Source: Moraxellaceae bacterium REDSEA-S32_B1
GTDB taxonomy: Bacteria > Pseudomonadota > Gammaproteobacteria > Pseudomonadales > Moraxellaceae
Assembly: GCA_001626925.1 (NCBI GenBank)
Contig: LUOR01000079.1
Location: forward strand, 1-52,253
Length of the DNA stretch: 52,253 bases
Reading direction: 5' to 3'
Part shown: in pieces, positions 17,522 through 26,992 of the stretch
Position numbering within the stretch: the first letter of the stretch is position 1
Layout: each line of letters opens with the position of its first letter
The notes under the pieces: generated by a model
The model's input: only the letters and a program-made list of their open reading frames with translations
Databases searched by the model: none
What the model was told of the DNA's origin: nothing
Program-made: the position numbers and the translations under genes

Positions 17522-19483
17522 TCAACGCACCACACTCAAGAAGTGTAAGTGACGTTCATATTGGTCAATGATGTCTTGCAAAATGTCATCAACTGTCCAA
17601 TCCATCACGTCATAGTGCTGACCACCTTCACGTAAGAACACTTCCGCTTGGTAATATTCCACTTCGTTTTTGCTTTCTTCCGTCAAAAAGCTTGGTGGTG
17701 TAGTCGATTGCGCAACGACTTGGTAGATAAAGTTAATCTCTTTATGATGATCTACGCTAAGTTGCAGTCCACCGTCTACTTGGCTGATTTCCACTTCAAG
17801 ATTACGACTACCAAACTCTTTATCCATATAGTCAAAAGCTTGCTTCACCGTGGTTTGAATGAACTGCTCAACTTCCACTTGGCTATGTGGATAATGCATG
17901 ATCAAGCCCAAACGCTGTTCCCAACTGCGTGGATTTTTCAGCGCATACGGTGTCGTCCGTGCATCTTGTAAGGCATGCATCCGTGTCACATCGACTTTGA
18001 GTGCTTTAACCAAGCCAATACAGATCAATAGCATAATGAAGGTGAACGGCAATGCGCTCATGATGGTTGCAGATTGCAAGGCTTTTAGACCACCCGCGAT
18101 AAGTAAGACAATCGCTAAGAATGCCACCAATGCAGTCCAAAATAGTCGTTGCCACGCAGGCGAATTGTCAGATTTTGCCGTCAAATAATCCATCACCAAC
18201 GCACCAGAATCGGCTGACGTGACAAAGAACAAAATGATCAACACCGTTGCCAAGACTTGGAATACGCCACCCAGCGGCATCATTGACAAGAACTCAAACA
18301 ATGCCATTGATGAGTCTTGTTGCGTCGCCGTCAATAGGCTTTGTTGACCTTTATGCAAGATATTAAATAACCCTGCATTACCCATAAAGCCCATCCAAAT
18401 TAAGGTAAAGCCTGTTGGAATCAACATTACCCCGACGATGAACTCACGAATAGTGCGTCCACGAGATACACGCGCAATAAACATGCCCACGAATGGTGAC
18501 CAAGAAATCCACCAAGCCCAGTAGAATATCGTCCAACCGCCGATCCAACCGTTTGGCTGATAGGCGTAAAGGTTAAAGGTCATGTGGAAAAGATTACTGA
18601 GATAATCACCGACGTTTTGCAAAGTCGTCTGCAACAAATAAATCGTTGGACCAGCAATAAATACAAAGAGCAACAAACTGACAGCCAAAATCAAATTCAG
18701 CTCAGAAAGACGCTTAATGCCTTTATCAACGCCAAGAACCACTGATATTGATGCCATGATACTGACGATAATAATCAACCACACCTGTGAAGTCGTTGAA
18801 ATCTCAATCCCAAGCAAATAACTCAAACCCGAGTTAATTTGCGTCACACCAAGACCTAATGTCGTTGCTACACCAAATACCGTACCAATGGTGGCAAAGG
18901 TATCCACACCATCACCAATCGGCCCATGAATGCGTTTACCGATCATTGGATACAGTGCAGAACGGATTTTCAGTGGTAAGTTGTGTCGATAAGCAAAATA
19001 CGATAAGGACAGTGCTACGAGCGCATAAATGCCCCAAGCATGTATCCCCCAGTGGAAAAACGTCACACGCATTGCTTGACGTGCAGCAATCACCGTTTCA
19101 GGATCACCCGTTGGTGGACTGGCATAATGCATGATCGGCTCAGCCACACCAAAGAACATCAGACCAATACCCATCCCCGCAGTAAACAACATGGCAAACC
19201 ATGACTTGTTGTTGTAATCGGGCTGGCTGTGGTCTGGACCGAGCTTGATTTTGCCCACATCAGATAGCGCAAAATAAGCCAATAAAATTAAGAAAATGGC
19301 AACAGCAAGTACATAGAACCAACTAAATGATGTGGTAATCCATGTACTTAGAAATTGCGTTATCGATGCAAAAGTGTCAGGTACAATCAGCACCATACCC
19401 AGAAAAATCGCAATGACAATCACTGTGCTAAAGAACACATTGGGATTGACATTCGCAAACCAAGAGTTTGATTTGGAAGACAT
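17522..19483 (-). CDS. BCCT family choline/betaine transporter (BetT-like)
   Basis: A 653-residue membrane protein with twelve predicted helices up to about residue 515. The family signature GMGIGLMFFGVAEPIMHYASPP and the aromatic motif WTIFYWAWWISWSPFVGMFIARVSRGRTIREF are present. A C-terminal cytosolic domain of about 140 residues (DYMDKEFGSRNLEVEISQVDGGLQLSV...) is typical of BetT, where it helps osmotic gating. These carriers import choline or betaine with protons or sodium as osmoprotectants. GGGGGA lies before the ATG. No choline-oxidation genes (betA/betB) are in the window, so the substrate is inferred from family resemblance only. Its neighbours are a potassium-uptake pair and a DUF389 gene. 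Confidence 0.9.
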   Translation of the reverse strand: MSSKSNSWFANVNPNVFFSTVIVIAIFLGMVLIVPDTFASITQFLSTWITTSFSWFYVLAVAIFLILLAYFALSDVGKIKLGPDHSQPDYNNKSWFAMLFTAGMGIGLMFFGVAEPIMHYASPPTGDPETVIAARQAMRVTFFHWGIHAWGIYALVALSLSYFAYRHNLPLKIRSALYPMIGKRIHGPIGDGVDTFATIGTVFGVATTLGLGVTQINSGLSYLLGIEISTTSQVWLIIIVSIMASISVVLGVDKGIKRLSELNLILAVSLLLFVFIAGPTIYLLQTTLQNVGDYLSNLFHMTFNLYAYQPNGWIGGWTIFYWAWWISWSPFVGMFIARVSRGRTIREFIVGVMLIPTGFTLIWMGFMGNAGLFNILHKGQQSLLTATQQDSSMALFEFLSMMPLGGVFQVLATVLIILFFVTSADSGALVMDYLTAKSDNSPAWQRLFWTALVAFLAIVLLIAGGLKALQSATIMSALPFTFIMLLICIGLVKALKVDVTRMHALQDARTTPYALKNPRSWEQRLGLIMHYPHSQVEVEQFIQTTVKQAFDYMDKEFGSRNLEVEISQVDGGLQLSVDHHKEINFIYQVVAQSTTPPSFLTEESKNEVEYYQAEVFLREGGQHYDVMDWTVDDILQDIIDQYERHLHFLSVVR

Positions 19484-19747
19484 ATTTCCCCCATGCTTTG
19501 TTATGTCTAAAAATAAAATCGAATCATATGTAGCCGAATAGAAATGAAAATTGATTTTTCAAATGTACGACAAATCCAAATATTCCATTTCAAAAAAGCT
19601 GTACAGATTCACAGAATACACAATAATAATTCATGATGATGTTGTCCGTCTGTTATAGACAATCTTGATAATACGCTGAATTATCAATTTTTTCTGATCA
19701 AATCTAGCGCATTTACGGACTTGCAATTGTTAAATATCAATTTTCAA

Positions 19748-20899
19748 TTAATTTGTTGTCTGCAAAGAAATGCTTTGTGCTTGTCGAGGCGACAGCTCCA
19801 CATCATCAATTCCTTCAGTTTGTAAAATCGTCACAGGAATAAAGCGCACTTGCAATTTGGTTGGCATGCCTCGGTTATCTTGACTGAGCACTTCCGCCAC
19901 TTCAGCAAGCTGCGTAGTACTTGGTTCGTGATCACCTCGAATCACCACACGGACCAGAGTGAATTTTGGCTTCTGATCAAACACCACCGCATCAATAATA
20001 TTATTGTCATCATTGAGCTTGGCTTTGACGATCTCACTGACAGAGGTTTCGTAAAGTTGCAATTTGACCCGTTGCGTCAAGTTAAAACTCAAGTATACCG
20101 CAAGCACTGCCAAAACCAATAAGCTCCATATGTTTCGTTTGATAAATTCTAAAACATTGCTTTGTAGCTCTTCTTCCGAGCCTCGGCGAAATCCTGCGAT
20201 CCACAGCACTAATGATGAACTGATTTGGATTGCCACCATGTTGGTCACTGCCAATAAAAAGGCATTACCTGAGTTTTGCCATTGAAAATGCGCAAATAAC
20301 ACGCCACTGGCTGCCAAAGGTGGTACTAATGCAGTTGCTACCGCAACACCGACAACTGCAACAGACAGTCGAGGCGACACCGAAGCGAAAGCACCTGCTG
20401 CCCCGCCCGCCAATGCGATCATCAAATCAATCACTGTTGGCTGGGTTCTAGAGAGGATTTCCGTAGTCATTGGCATATCATGATGGACGAAACCAATGAC
20501 TACACCGACGGCAAAGATCATCACCACACCCATGAGCAAAGTGCCCATCGCCGTGCGGAACAATATCCAACGACTATCGATGAACGATAGCGCCACGCCA
20601 GAGATCGGCCCCAGCATCATCGCTACTAACATTGCACCGATCACCACCGCCGCCGAGTTCGCCAATAGACCATACGATGCAATCACCGCAGACAGCGCAT
20701 TCATGATGAAATAGGTTTTGGTCGGCAGAGCATCTGCTTGGATATTTAGACGGACTTGTTTGTGATCGATTTTTCGAGCATTTTCCCGTTTGGCCTGTTT
20801 ATAGCGTAGTTTTTCTTTGAGAAGCTCGTATTTTTCCTGTTCGGGATGATCCTCATCAACGACGATGGTTGGGGAGTCTTTCTCGTTTTCTGTTGCCAT
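19748..20899 (-). CDS. DUF389 domain-containing membrane protein
   Basis: A 383-residue protein. A charged N-terminal region is followed by five or six membrane helices with AVVIGAMLVAMMLGPISGVALSF and ALAGGAAGAFASVSPRLSVAVVGVAVATALVPPLAASGVLF, which are the DUF389 (TIGR00341-type) signatures. A soluble C-terminal domain of about 110 residues follows the last helix. The family's function is unknown. ATG 20899 is preferred over an upstream TTG at 20911. It has its own gap on both sides and no evident operon partner. Confidence 0.85.
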   Translation of the reverse strand: MATENEKDSPTIVVDEDHPEQEKYELLKEKLRYKQAKRENARKIDHKQVRLNIQADALPTKTYFIMNALSAVIASYGLLANSAAVVIGAMLVAMMLGPISGVALSFIDSRWILFRTAMGTLLMGVVMIFAVGVVIGFVHHDMPMTTEILSRTQPTVIDLMIALAGGAAGAFASVSPRLSVAVVGVAVATALVPPLAASGVLFAHFQWQNSGNAFLLAVTNMVAIQISSSLVLWIAGFRRGSEEELQSNVLEFIKRNIWSLLVLAVLAVYLSFNLTQRVKLQLYETSVSEIVKAKLNDDNNIIDAVVFDQKPKFTLVRVVIRGDHEPSTTQLAEVAEVLSQDNRGMPTKLQVRFIPVTILQTEGIDDVELSPRQAQSISLQTTN

Positions 20900-21045
20900 T
20901 GGTAATACCAAAAATATCGTTAATCTATACCGCTTTATACAACATTTTTTAAAGATTTGAATAATGGAAAGTTGTTAATCATTACATCTTAGTTTTAAAG
21001 CAGTGTATTTTGATATCGCTTTCCCTTAAAAAAAATTACTCACTT

Positions 21046-21633
21046 TTATTTCACATATTTCCTCAACGCAAACATCGCCATGGTTACCATGGCAAAATTC
21101 GCAAATGTGTAATACACCGCACACGCAAACAATAAAGAAAAACAGATGTACCCGTAATAAAAACCCTCTAAGCTCCTTCGCCCAGAACCACTAATTGAGC
21201 CATCAGCAGTGAAAAATATAAAGAACAGAAACATGGAAAAATATAGTGCAAGGTACATCATAAAAATGTACATATAAGATCTTTTAAACTTTTTCTTGTG
21301 CTTTATTTCGTGATAATACAACGCAATATTTCTCATCAGCGTTGGTGATAAGCCTTTCAATTTATACATCATAATCGCATAAATATTCACCAAAATAATT
21401 AAACCATTGAGCACATCAAAAAGTATGCGATGCTTTATTGTTAATACCTCAGATTGACCAACATTGGTAAATCCTGAATAACTTTCCAAAGGCAACAAGA
21501 TCGAAATCAACAAGATGACAAAACCGAACCCAAACAGTAAATGACGATTACCTCTTGGTGACAGCTCCTTCAGCACTGCATAGTAATTTTGATTTTTTAA
21601 AGCAGTCGTTCGATCATCCATAACTCCCCCCAT
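21046..21633 (-). CDS. Hypothetical membrane protein with four helices
   Basis: A 195-residue protein with hydrophobic segments at about residues 33-52 (LFGFGFVILLISILLPL), 73-93, 121-143 (very Phe/Tyr/Met-rich) and 160-186. The loop between the second and third is basic (HEIKHKKKFKRSY), placing it in the cytosol. I recognise no family. The gene is AT-rich compared with fmt beside it. Two ATGs four codons apart flank a GGGGGGAG run; the second (21621) has the run too close, so the start is ambiguous. It is divergent from fmt. Confidence 0.65.
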   Translation of the reverse strand: MGGVMDDRTTALKNQNYYAVLKELSPRGNRHLLFGFGFVILLISILLPLESYSGFTNVGQSEVLTIKHRILFDVLNGLIILVNIYAIMMYKLKGLSPTLMRNIALYYHEIKHKKKFKRSYMYIFMMYLALYFSMFLFFIFFTADGSISGSGRRSLEGFYYGYICFSLLFACAVYYTFANFAMVTMAMFALRKYVK

Positions 21634-21752
21634 ATTTTGATTTTTTATTTTCTAAAACCTATTTGTGTACAAGCCTCACGATTAGCGACCATCAGTTGCA
21701 TCATTTTCGCTATAATAAAGCAACTTCTTATCCTACCCATTTTTGGATACAC

Positions 21753-22715
21753 ATGAAAATCATTTTTGCAGGCACACCTGATTTTGCTGCCGCAGCCCTA
21801 GCCGCTTTACTCAAGACTGATCATGAGATCGTTGCGGTCTATACGCAGCCTGACCGTCCTGCGGGACGTGGGCAAAAGCTCACGGCTTCTCCTGTAAAAA
21901 CGTTGGCGCTCGAGCACAATTTACCAGTGCGTCAGCCTTTACATTTTAAAAGTAGCGAAGATGCAGGCATCGAAGCACAGCAAGCACTTGCCGAGTTAAA
22001 TGCTGACGTGATGGTGGTGGCTGCCTATGGTTTGATTCTACCGCAAGTGGTTTTAGATACGCCGAAATACGGATGCTTAAATATCCATGCCTCATTGCTT
22101 CCTCGTTGGCGTGGTGCAGCACCGATTCAGCGAGCGATTCTTGCAGGTGATGCGTCAACAGGGGTGACCATTATGCAGATGGCAAAAGGCTTGGATACGG
22201 GTGATATGCTGTATAAAGTCAGCACGGAAATCACTGTAACAGATACGTCTGCACATTTGCATGATCGCCTAGCAACACTTGGTGCAGAAGCGATTTGTGA
22301 AGTATTATCCGATATTTCCACCTTAGAGAGCTATCAAGCCAAACGTGAAGTGCAAGATGAGTCACTCACCAACTATGCGCACAAGATCGTCAAAAACGAA
22401 GCAAAAATCGATTGGGCACAAGCCGCAGAAACTATCGACCGTCAAATTCGTGCTTTTAATCCGTGGCCAGTGTGTTTCTGTCAGACTGATGCCAATAATC
22501 CGCCTTTAAGAGTATGGTCGGCTGAACTGACGAATCAATCGCACAGCAAGACCTATGGTGAAATACTCAGCATCGATAAACACGGTATCGACGTTGCTTG
22601 TGGCGCAGGAACTGTGCTTCGTCTCACCAGTTTGCAATGGGCAGGTGGCAAGGCGTTAAATAGCCTGCAAATCCTGCAAACTCAAAAACTCAACATTGGA
22701 CAAGTCCTCTCATGA
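21753..22715 (+). CDS. fmt: Methionyl-tRNA formyltransferase
   Basis: A 320-residue protein beginning KIIFAGTPDFAAAALAALL. It has the formyl-tetrahydrofolate binding and catalytic segment CLNIHASLLPRWRGAAPIQRAI (Asn-His and SLLP), and a C-terminal OB-like domain that binds tRNA. It formylates initiator Met-tRNA. ATG 21753 was chosen because homologues start at MKIIFAGTP; a longer frame from 21663 adds 30 unlikely residues. Its last four bases overlap the rsmB start (ATGA), so the two are translationally coupled. The usual upstream partner def is absent here. Confidence 0.95.
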   Translation: MKIIFAGTPDFAAAALAALLKTDHEIVAVYTQPDRPAGRGQKLTASPVKTLALEHNLPVRQPLHFKSSEDAGIEAQQALAELNADVMVVAAYGLILPQVVLDTPKYGCLNIHASLLPRWRGAAPIQRAILAGDASTGVTIMQMAKGLDTGDMLYKVSTEITVTDTSAHLHDRLATLGAEAICEVLSDISTLESYQAKREVQDESLTNYAHKIVKNEAKIDWAQAAETIDRQIRAFNPWPVCFCQTDANNPPLRVWSAELTNQSHSKTYGEILSIDKHGIDVACGAGTVLRLTSLQWAGGKALNSLQILQTQKLNIGQVLS

Positions 22716-24145
22716 ATCAGCGTCCAAAACCAAGTTTTTATAAAACCTATGCCAAACCGCAAAGCCAAACCAAACAGCAGAATAAATCGCAAGATACTGT
22801 AAAAAGTGGCGATGCAAAAAATAGCAGTGTAAAAACTGGCAGTCGTTTAAATCTGCGTGCCCAGCTGGTTCGACTATTAACCCAAGTACAACTAGGTCGT
22901 TCACTATCTGAGATTCAAGAGAAGTATTTTGAATTGGTCGAAGAAAAAGATCGTGGCTTGATGCATGAGTTGAGTTTTGGCGTGCTCCGACATTGGTATG
23001 CACTAAAAAGCATTAGTCTACCGATGCTGAATAAACCACTGAGCGATCCACAGCTTGAAGTGGCGATTTATTTGGGATTGTATCAACTGTTTTATACACG
23101 CATCGCCGATCATGCAGCGATTTCTGAAACCGTTGAAGCGGTTAAACAGCTTGGTTTTGAGTCGGCGAGTGGCGTAATCAATGCCATCTTGCGCCGTGCC
23201 ACTCGTGAGCGTGAACAGCTCACCACCGAGCTTGAGCAAGCGCATGGTTTACCGAGTTGGTTGTATAAACGATTAAATAAAGATTGGGCGGAGCAACTGC
23301 CCGAGCTTGCACAAGTTCTACGTCAGCCTGCACCTTTATTTCTACGAGTGAATCACCGTCAGATTGGGCGTGATGCCTATCTGAAACAACTGCAACTTGC
23401 AGGGATCGAGGCGAGTGCGAGTAGTATCTCAGAGGTCGGTATTCGCCTTGAGCAAAGCGTCAGTATTCCTGCCCTACCGAGTTATGACAAAGGTTGGTTT
23501 TCGGTACAAGATGAACATGCACAGCTTTGCGTTTCGCTGTTACCAAATCTGAATGGCAAAATCGTAGTCGATGCCTGCGCTGCACCTGGTGGCAAGACAG
23601 CACATCTTTTAGAAAAATATCGCCCACAGCAACTCATTGCACTGGATAATGTCGAAAGCCGACTGCAACGTGTACATGACAATCTCATCCGCCTTCAACT
23701 CGCTTCATCAGAGCATGCAGAGCCAGTGAATGTGGTTTGTGCAGATGCAACCTCATGGCAAATTAATGAATCATCGGATGCTACCGAAGCTGATTGCATT
23801 ATTATTGATGCACCGTGCACAGCGATTGGTGTATTGCGTCGTCATCCTGATATTCGCCTACTTCGTCAATCGACGGATATTGCACAAACCACTGCGATCC
23901 AAACTGAAATTTTAGAGAATATGTGGCAGCAGCTCAAAGTCGGCGGACAAATGCTCTATATCACTTGTTCGATTTTAAAGGCAGAGAATGAAGTGCAAAT
24001 GCAAAATTTCTTCGCGCAACATGCCGATGCAAAACATATCGAAATTAATGTCGATTGGGGGATTGCACAACAATATGGTCGTCAGCTTTTACCACAACAA
24101 GGTGGTGGCGATGGTTTCTACTATTGTTTGATTGAGAAGATTTAA
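22712..24145 (+). CDS. rsmB: 16S rRNA (cytosine(967)-C(5))-methyltransferase
   Basis: A 477-residue protein. A basic, low-complexity N-terminal tail of about 40 residues precedes a NusB-like RNA-binding domain (about 45-175). The SAM methyltransferase domain has VVDACAAPGGKTAHLLE, DAPCTAIGVLRRHPDIR (PC motif) and MLYITCSILKAENE (catalytic TC motif). It methylates C967 of 16S rRNA. The N-terminal tail rich in Gln/Lys is longer than in the E. coli protein (429 residues). It overlaps fmt by four bases and ends before a strong terminator. Confidence 0.93.
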   Translation: MNQRPKPSFYKTYAKPQSQTKQQNKSQDTVKSGDAKNSSVKTGSRLNLRAQLVRLLTQVQLGRSLSEIQEKYFELVEEKDRGLMHELSFGVLRHWYALKSISLPMLNKPLSDPQLEVAIYLGLYQLFYTRIADHAAISETVEAVKQLGFESASGVINAILRRATREREQLTTELEQAHGLPSWLYKRLNKDWAEQLPELAQVLRQPAPLFLRVNHRQIGRDAYLKQLQLAGIEASASSISEVGIRLEQSVSIPALPSYDKGWFSVQDEHAQLCVSLLPNLNGKIVVDACAAPGGKTAHLLEKYRPQQLIALDNVESRLQRVHDNLIRLQLASSEHAEPVNVVCADATSWQINESSDATEADCIIIDAPCTAIGVLRRHPDIRLLRQSTDIAQTTAIQTEILENMWQQLKVGGQMLYITCSILKAENEVQMQNFFAQHADAKHIEINVDWGIAQQYGRQLLPQQGGGDGFYYCLIEKI

Positions 24146-24179
24146 AAGCCGAAAACTTAAAATACAATCGCTCAAAATC

Positions 24180-24212
24180 AAAAAGCATCGTTCGTAGTGA
24201 ACGATGCTTTTT
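24180..24212. terminator. Bidirectional terminator between rsmB and the zinc transporter gene
   Basis: A perfect 14-base inverted repeat, AAAAAGCATCGTTC (24180-24193) and its complement (24199-24212), with loop GTAGT. It has T runs on both strands and serves the two convergent genes. Confidence 0.92.
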
Positions 24213-24226
24213 ATTGCCTGACGATT

Positions 24227-25033
24227 TTACATAAACTTAAATAGCACAAGACTAATCGCCAGCGTCGACATGCCTGTGACCAAACCATAGACCGTTTCAT
24301 GCCCTTTGGAGTAACGCTTCGCCGCGGGAAGTAGCTCATCGAGTGCCAAGAACACCATCACCCCTGCAATCAAGCCAAAAACGGTACCGAAAACGACTGG
24401 ATTCATAAAAGGCGCAAGAATGCTATAGCCAATCAATGCACCCATCGGCTCAGCAAGACCTGAAACAAAACTCGCCAAGAGCGCCTTCGATTTGCTTTTC
24501 GTTGCCGCATAGACAGGTACAGCGATAGCAATGCCTTCTGGAATATTATGAATCGCAATCGCAGCGGCGAGAGGCACGCCTAGTGTGGCATTTTCTAAAG
24601 TGGCAAAGAACGTCGCCAAACCTTCAGGAAAATTATGTGCAGTAATGGCAAACAAAGTCAGTAAACCCGTACGATACAGCCCTGTATCATTCTCAGCACT
24701 TAAATGCGCACGGTCTAAGGCATCGTGCGGATTCGGTATAAACCGATCCAACAAAATGACCACTAGAATTCCCGCTAGGAACGCAAAGGTCCCAAAGGCA
24801 AAGCCAATTTGCTCATCATACGATTGCGAGAATGAATCAACAGATTTGGTGAGAATCTCGGTCAGCGATACATAGACCATCGCCCCGCCAGCAAACGCTA
24901 GACCAAAAGAAAGCAGCCGAGGGCTCGGCTGTTTAAAAAATAATACCAATGCACCGCCAACGACGGTCGCCAAGCTTGCCAACACCGTGACAAGAAAGGC
25001 GATCAATACATTGGAATTGAAAAAATCTGACAT
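24227..25033 (-). CDS. zupT: ZIP family zinc transporter ZupT
   Basis: A 268-residue protein with eight predicted helices. The ZIP metal site is readable as TAHNFPEGLATF in helix four and IAIHNIPEGIAIAVPVY in helix five, both with His-Asn-x-Pro-Glu-Gly. The length and these motifs match ZupT, which imports zinc and other divalent metals into the cytosol. It is convergent with rsmB across a shared terminator. No Zur box was identified with confidence. Confidence 0.9.
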   Translation of the reverse strand: MSDFFNSNVLIAFLVTVLASLATVVGGALVLFFKQPSPRLLSFGLAFAGGAMVYVSLTEILTKSVDSFSQSYDEQIGFAFGTFAFLAGILVVILLDRFIPNPHDALDRAHLSAENDTGLYRTGLLTLFAITAHNFPEGLATFFATLENATLGVPLAAAIAIHNIPEGIAIAVPVYAATKSKSKALLASFVSGLAEPMGALIGYSILAPFMNPVVFGTVFGLIAGVMVFLALDELLPAAKRYSKGHETVYGLVTGMSTLAISLVLFKFM

Positions 25034-25189
25034 TATGAGTGACTGACCGACTCTAAGATCGGCTTATTCTAACCTAAATTATCAACAAGTGATAAGCGTT
25101 ATCATTTAAAACTTTGATAAGAAATTTTCATGATGCTTATCGCTTCATCCTTTGACTTTTCATCATCAATTTTAAACATTGTTTATGAA

Positions 25190-25297
25190 TTAGTCTTCAG
25201 GATCAGGATGTTTGGACAAATGCACCATTGCCATCGCCAATCCACCCCACAACACAACGATTGAAATAATCATCATAATTAATGCAATACTAGACAT
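25190..25297 (-). CDS. MetS-type small subunit of the NSS amino-acid transporter
   Basis: A 35-residue single-helix protein (MSSIALIMMIISIVVLWGGL, then AMAMVHLSKHPDPED). It begins 18 bases after the stop of the NSS transporter gene, and GGAGAG lies about six bases before its ATG. The pattern of one hydrophobic helix, a VLWGGL centre and a short HPDxE-like tail matches the small MetS subunits that accompany MetP-type transporters and are needed for methionine/alanine uptake in Corynebacterium. Substrate here is inferred. Confidence 0.8.
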   Translation of the reverse strand: MSSIALIMMIISIVVLWGGLAMAMVHLSKHPDPED

Positions 25298-25315
25298 ATA
25301 TGCTCTCCTTTTCCC

Positions 25316-26803
25316 TTATTGACGATCTTTCAATCGGCTAAGCGCAAGCGCACCGAGTATAAACATCAGCACGATACCCCAACCAAAGATGAGTTGCATA
25401 AATACTGGATAATCACCATAACCCGTCGTGATCAACGCAATCAGTGACAATACAAATGCAACTAAAAGCGTCAATGGTGTCACCACAGTCAACATAAAGC
25501 GCCAGCCTTGACCCAGTTGAATACTTGAGATCGCATTGATATGTTGCTCAAGCTCAGGCAATTTCGAACGTTTAAACCAAGTGATCATCACGATCGACAT
25601 CAATGCACCAAAGACGATACCGATATTATTGGCAAAGTGATCAATAATATCGACAAACTTGATGGCACTATGTGTTGAGAACAGCAGAATTGAAATCACT
25701 GCCGAACCGCCTGCAATGATTGTCACAGACTTTTTGCGTGACCAGCCTAGCTTATCTTGAAACGCACTGATCGGCACTTGCAAGATACTTACCATTGAGG
25801 TGATCCCTGCAACAACGAGTGATGTAAAGAACAAGAAGCCGAATAAATCTGCACCAGCGCCAAGACTTGAAATCAACTTTGGAAAGGCAATAAATGCCAA
25901 ACCAATCCCGCCACTGACCACTTCTTTAAAGTCAACGCCTGCGCTTTGCGCCATAAAGCCAAGCGCCGCAAATACACCAATCCCTGCAAGAAGTTCAAAC
26001 GACGAGTTGGCAAGTCCGACCACGACGCCCGATCCCGCAACATTGGATTTTGGTTTTAAATAAGATGCATAGGTCAGCATGATGCCAAAACCGACAGAAA
26101 GAGAGAAGAAGATGTGCCCATATGCTGCAAGCCATACTTTATAATTCGCCATCGCCGCCCAGTCTGGTGTAAATAACGCATTCAAGCCAACCGTTGCACC
26201 AGGCAAACGTAACGCTTGGATCACCAAAATGGTAAATAACACAATCAATAATGGAATAAAGATTTTATTGGCAACCTCTACCCCTTTTTTGATACCACCA
26301 TAGAGGATGAACATGGTCACTGCCCAAATAATAAGCAACCCTAAAAATAAATGCGGTACAAAGCCGAGTGCTAAACCTTCACCTGTTTGCAAATAGGTAT
26401 TGAAGAAAAATGCTTCTGTATCCTCACCCCACTTCTGCCCCCATGACAGGAAAATATAACTCCCCGCCCATGACAAAACGCTGGCGTAATACACACCGAT
26501 CGCCAGTGTCACCATAACCTGCCACCAACCGACAGATTCCATCGGTTTAAACACTTTTTTATAGGCAGTTGGCGGTGCGCCACGATATTTATGCCCGATG
26601 GCATAGTCTAAGAACAAAAGTGGTAAACCCGCTGTGAATAGCGCAATCAGGTACGGTACCAAAAATGCACCACCACCATTTTCATATGTTACATATGGAA
26701 AGCGCCAAATATTACCCAATCCAACCGCCGATCCAATGGCAGCTAATATAAATCCCGATCGGGCAGACCAATTTTCACGCTGACTTTCACGTTGTTTGGC
26801 CAC
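25316..26803 (-). CDS. Neurotransmitter:sodium symporter (NSS) family transporter, MetP-like
   Basis: A 495-residue protein with about twelve helices. The N-terminus RENWSARSGFILAAIGSAVGLGNIWRFPYVTYENGGG is diagnostic of the LeuT/NSS family (unwound helix one, sodium and substrate site). It symports amino acids with sodium. I chose a GTG start at 26803 because AGGGGA lies about five bases before it; the longer frame from 26869 adds 22 residues that do not look conserved. The MetS-type subunit gene follows directly, which points to methionine or alanine as the likely substrate. Confidence 0.88.
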   Translation of the reverse strand: MAKQRESQRENWSARSGFILAAIGSAVGLGNIWRFPYVTYENGGGAFLVPYLIALFTAGLPLLFLDYAIGHKYRGAPPTAYKKVFKPMESVGWWQVMVTLAIGVYYASVLSWAGSYIFLSWGQKWGEDTEAFFFNTYLQTGEGLALGFVPHLFLGLLIIWAVTMFILYGGIKKGVEVANKIFIPLLIVLFTILVIQALRLPGATVGLNALFTPDWAAMANYKVWLAAYGHIFFSLSVGFGIMLTYASYLKPKSNVAGSGVVVGLANSSFELLAGIGVFAALGFMAQSAGVDFKEVVSGGIGLAFIAFPKLISSLGAGADLFGFLFFTSLVVAGITSMVSILQVPISAFQDKLGWSRKKSVTIIAGGSAVISILLFSTHSAIKFVDIIDHFANNIGIVFGALMSIVMITWFKRSKLPELEQHINAISSIQLGQGWRFMLTVVTPLTLLVAFVLSLIALITTGYGDYPVFMQLIFGWGIVLMFILGALALSRLKDRQ

Positions 26804-26992
26804 AGAAATCCCCTTATACCTTCGATGCTTCATCAGTAGCATACTGTAAAAAATGCCGCAGATTATCATAATTGCGAGATTTTTTTTAATATTCAGGGTA
26901 TGATTGTCGATTAAGTTTTATGCAACAATCATTTTTTTAATTTAATTTCAATAAACTAGCACCAAATATTTTTTCAAATGATTCACCGTAGC

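Noticed and set aside
19640..19680. Operator TTGTC/GACAA upstream of the BCCT transporter gene
   Set aside because: Five-base arms with an 11-base spacer are expected by chance in AT-rich gaps.
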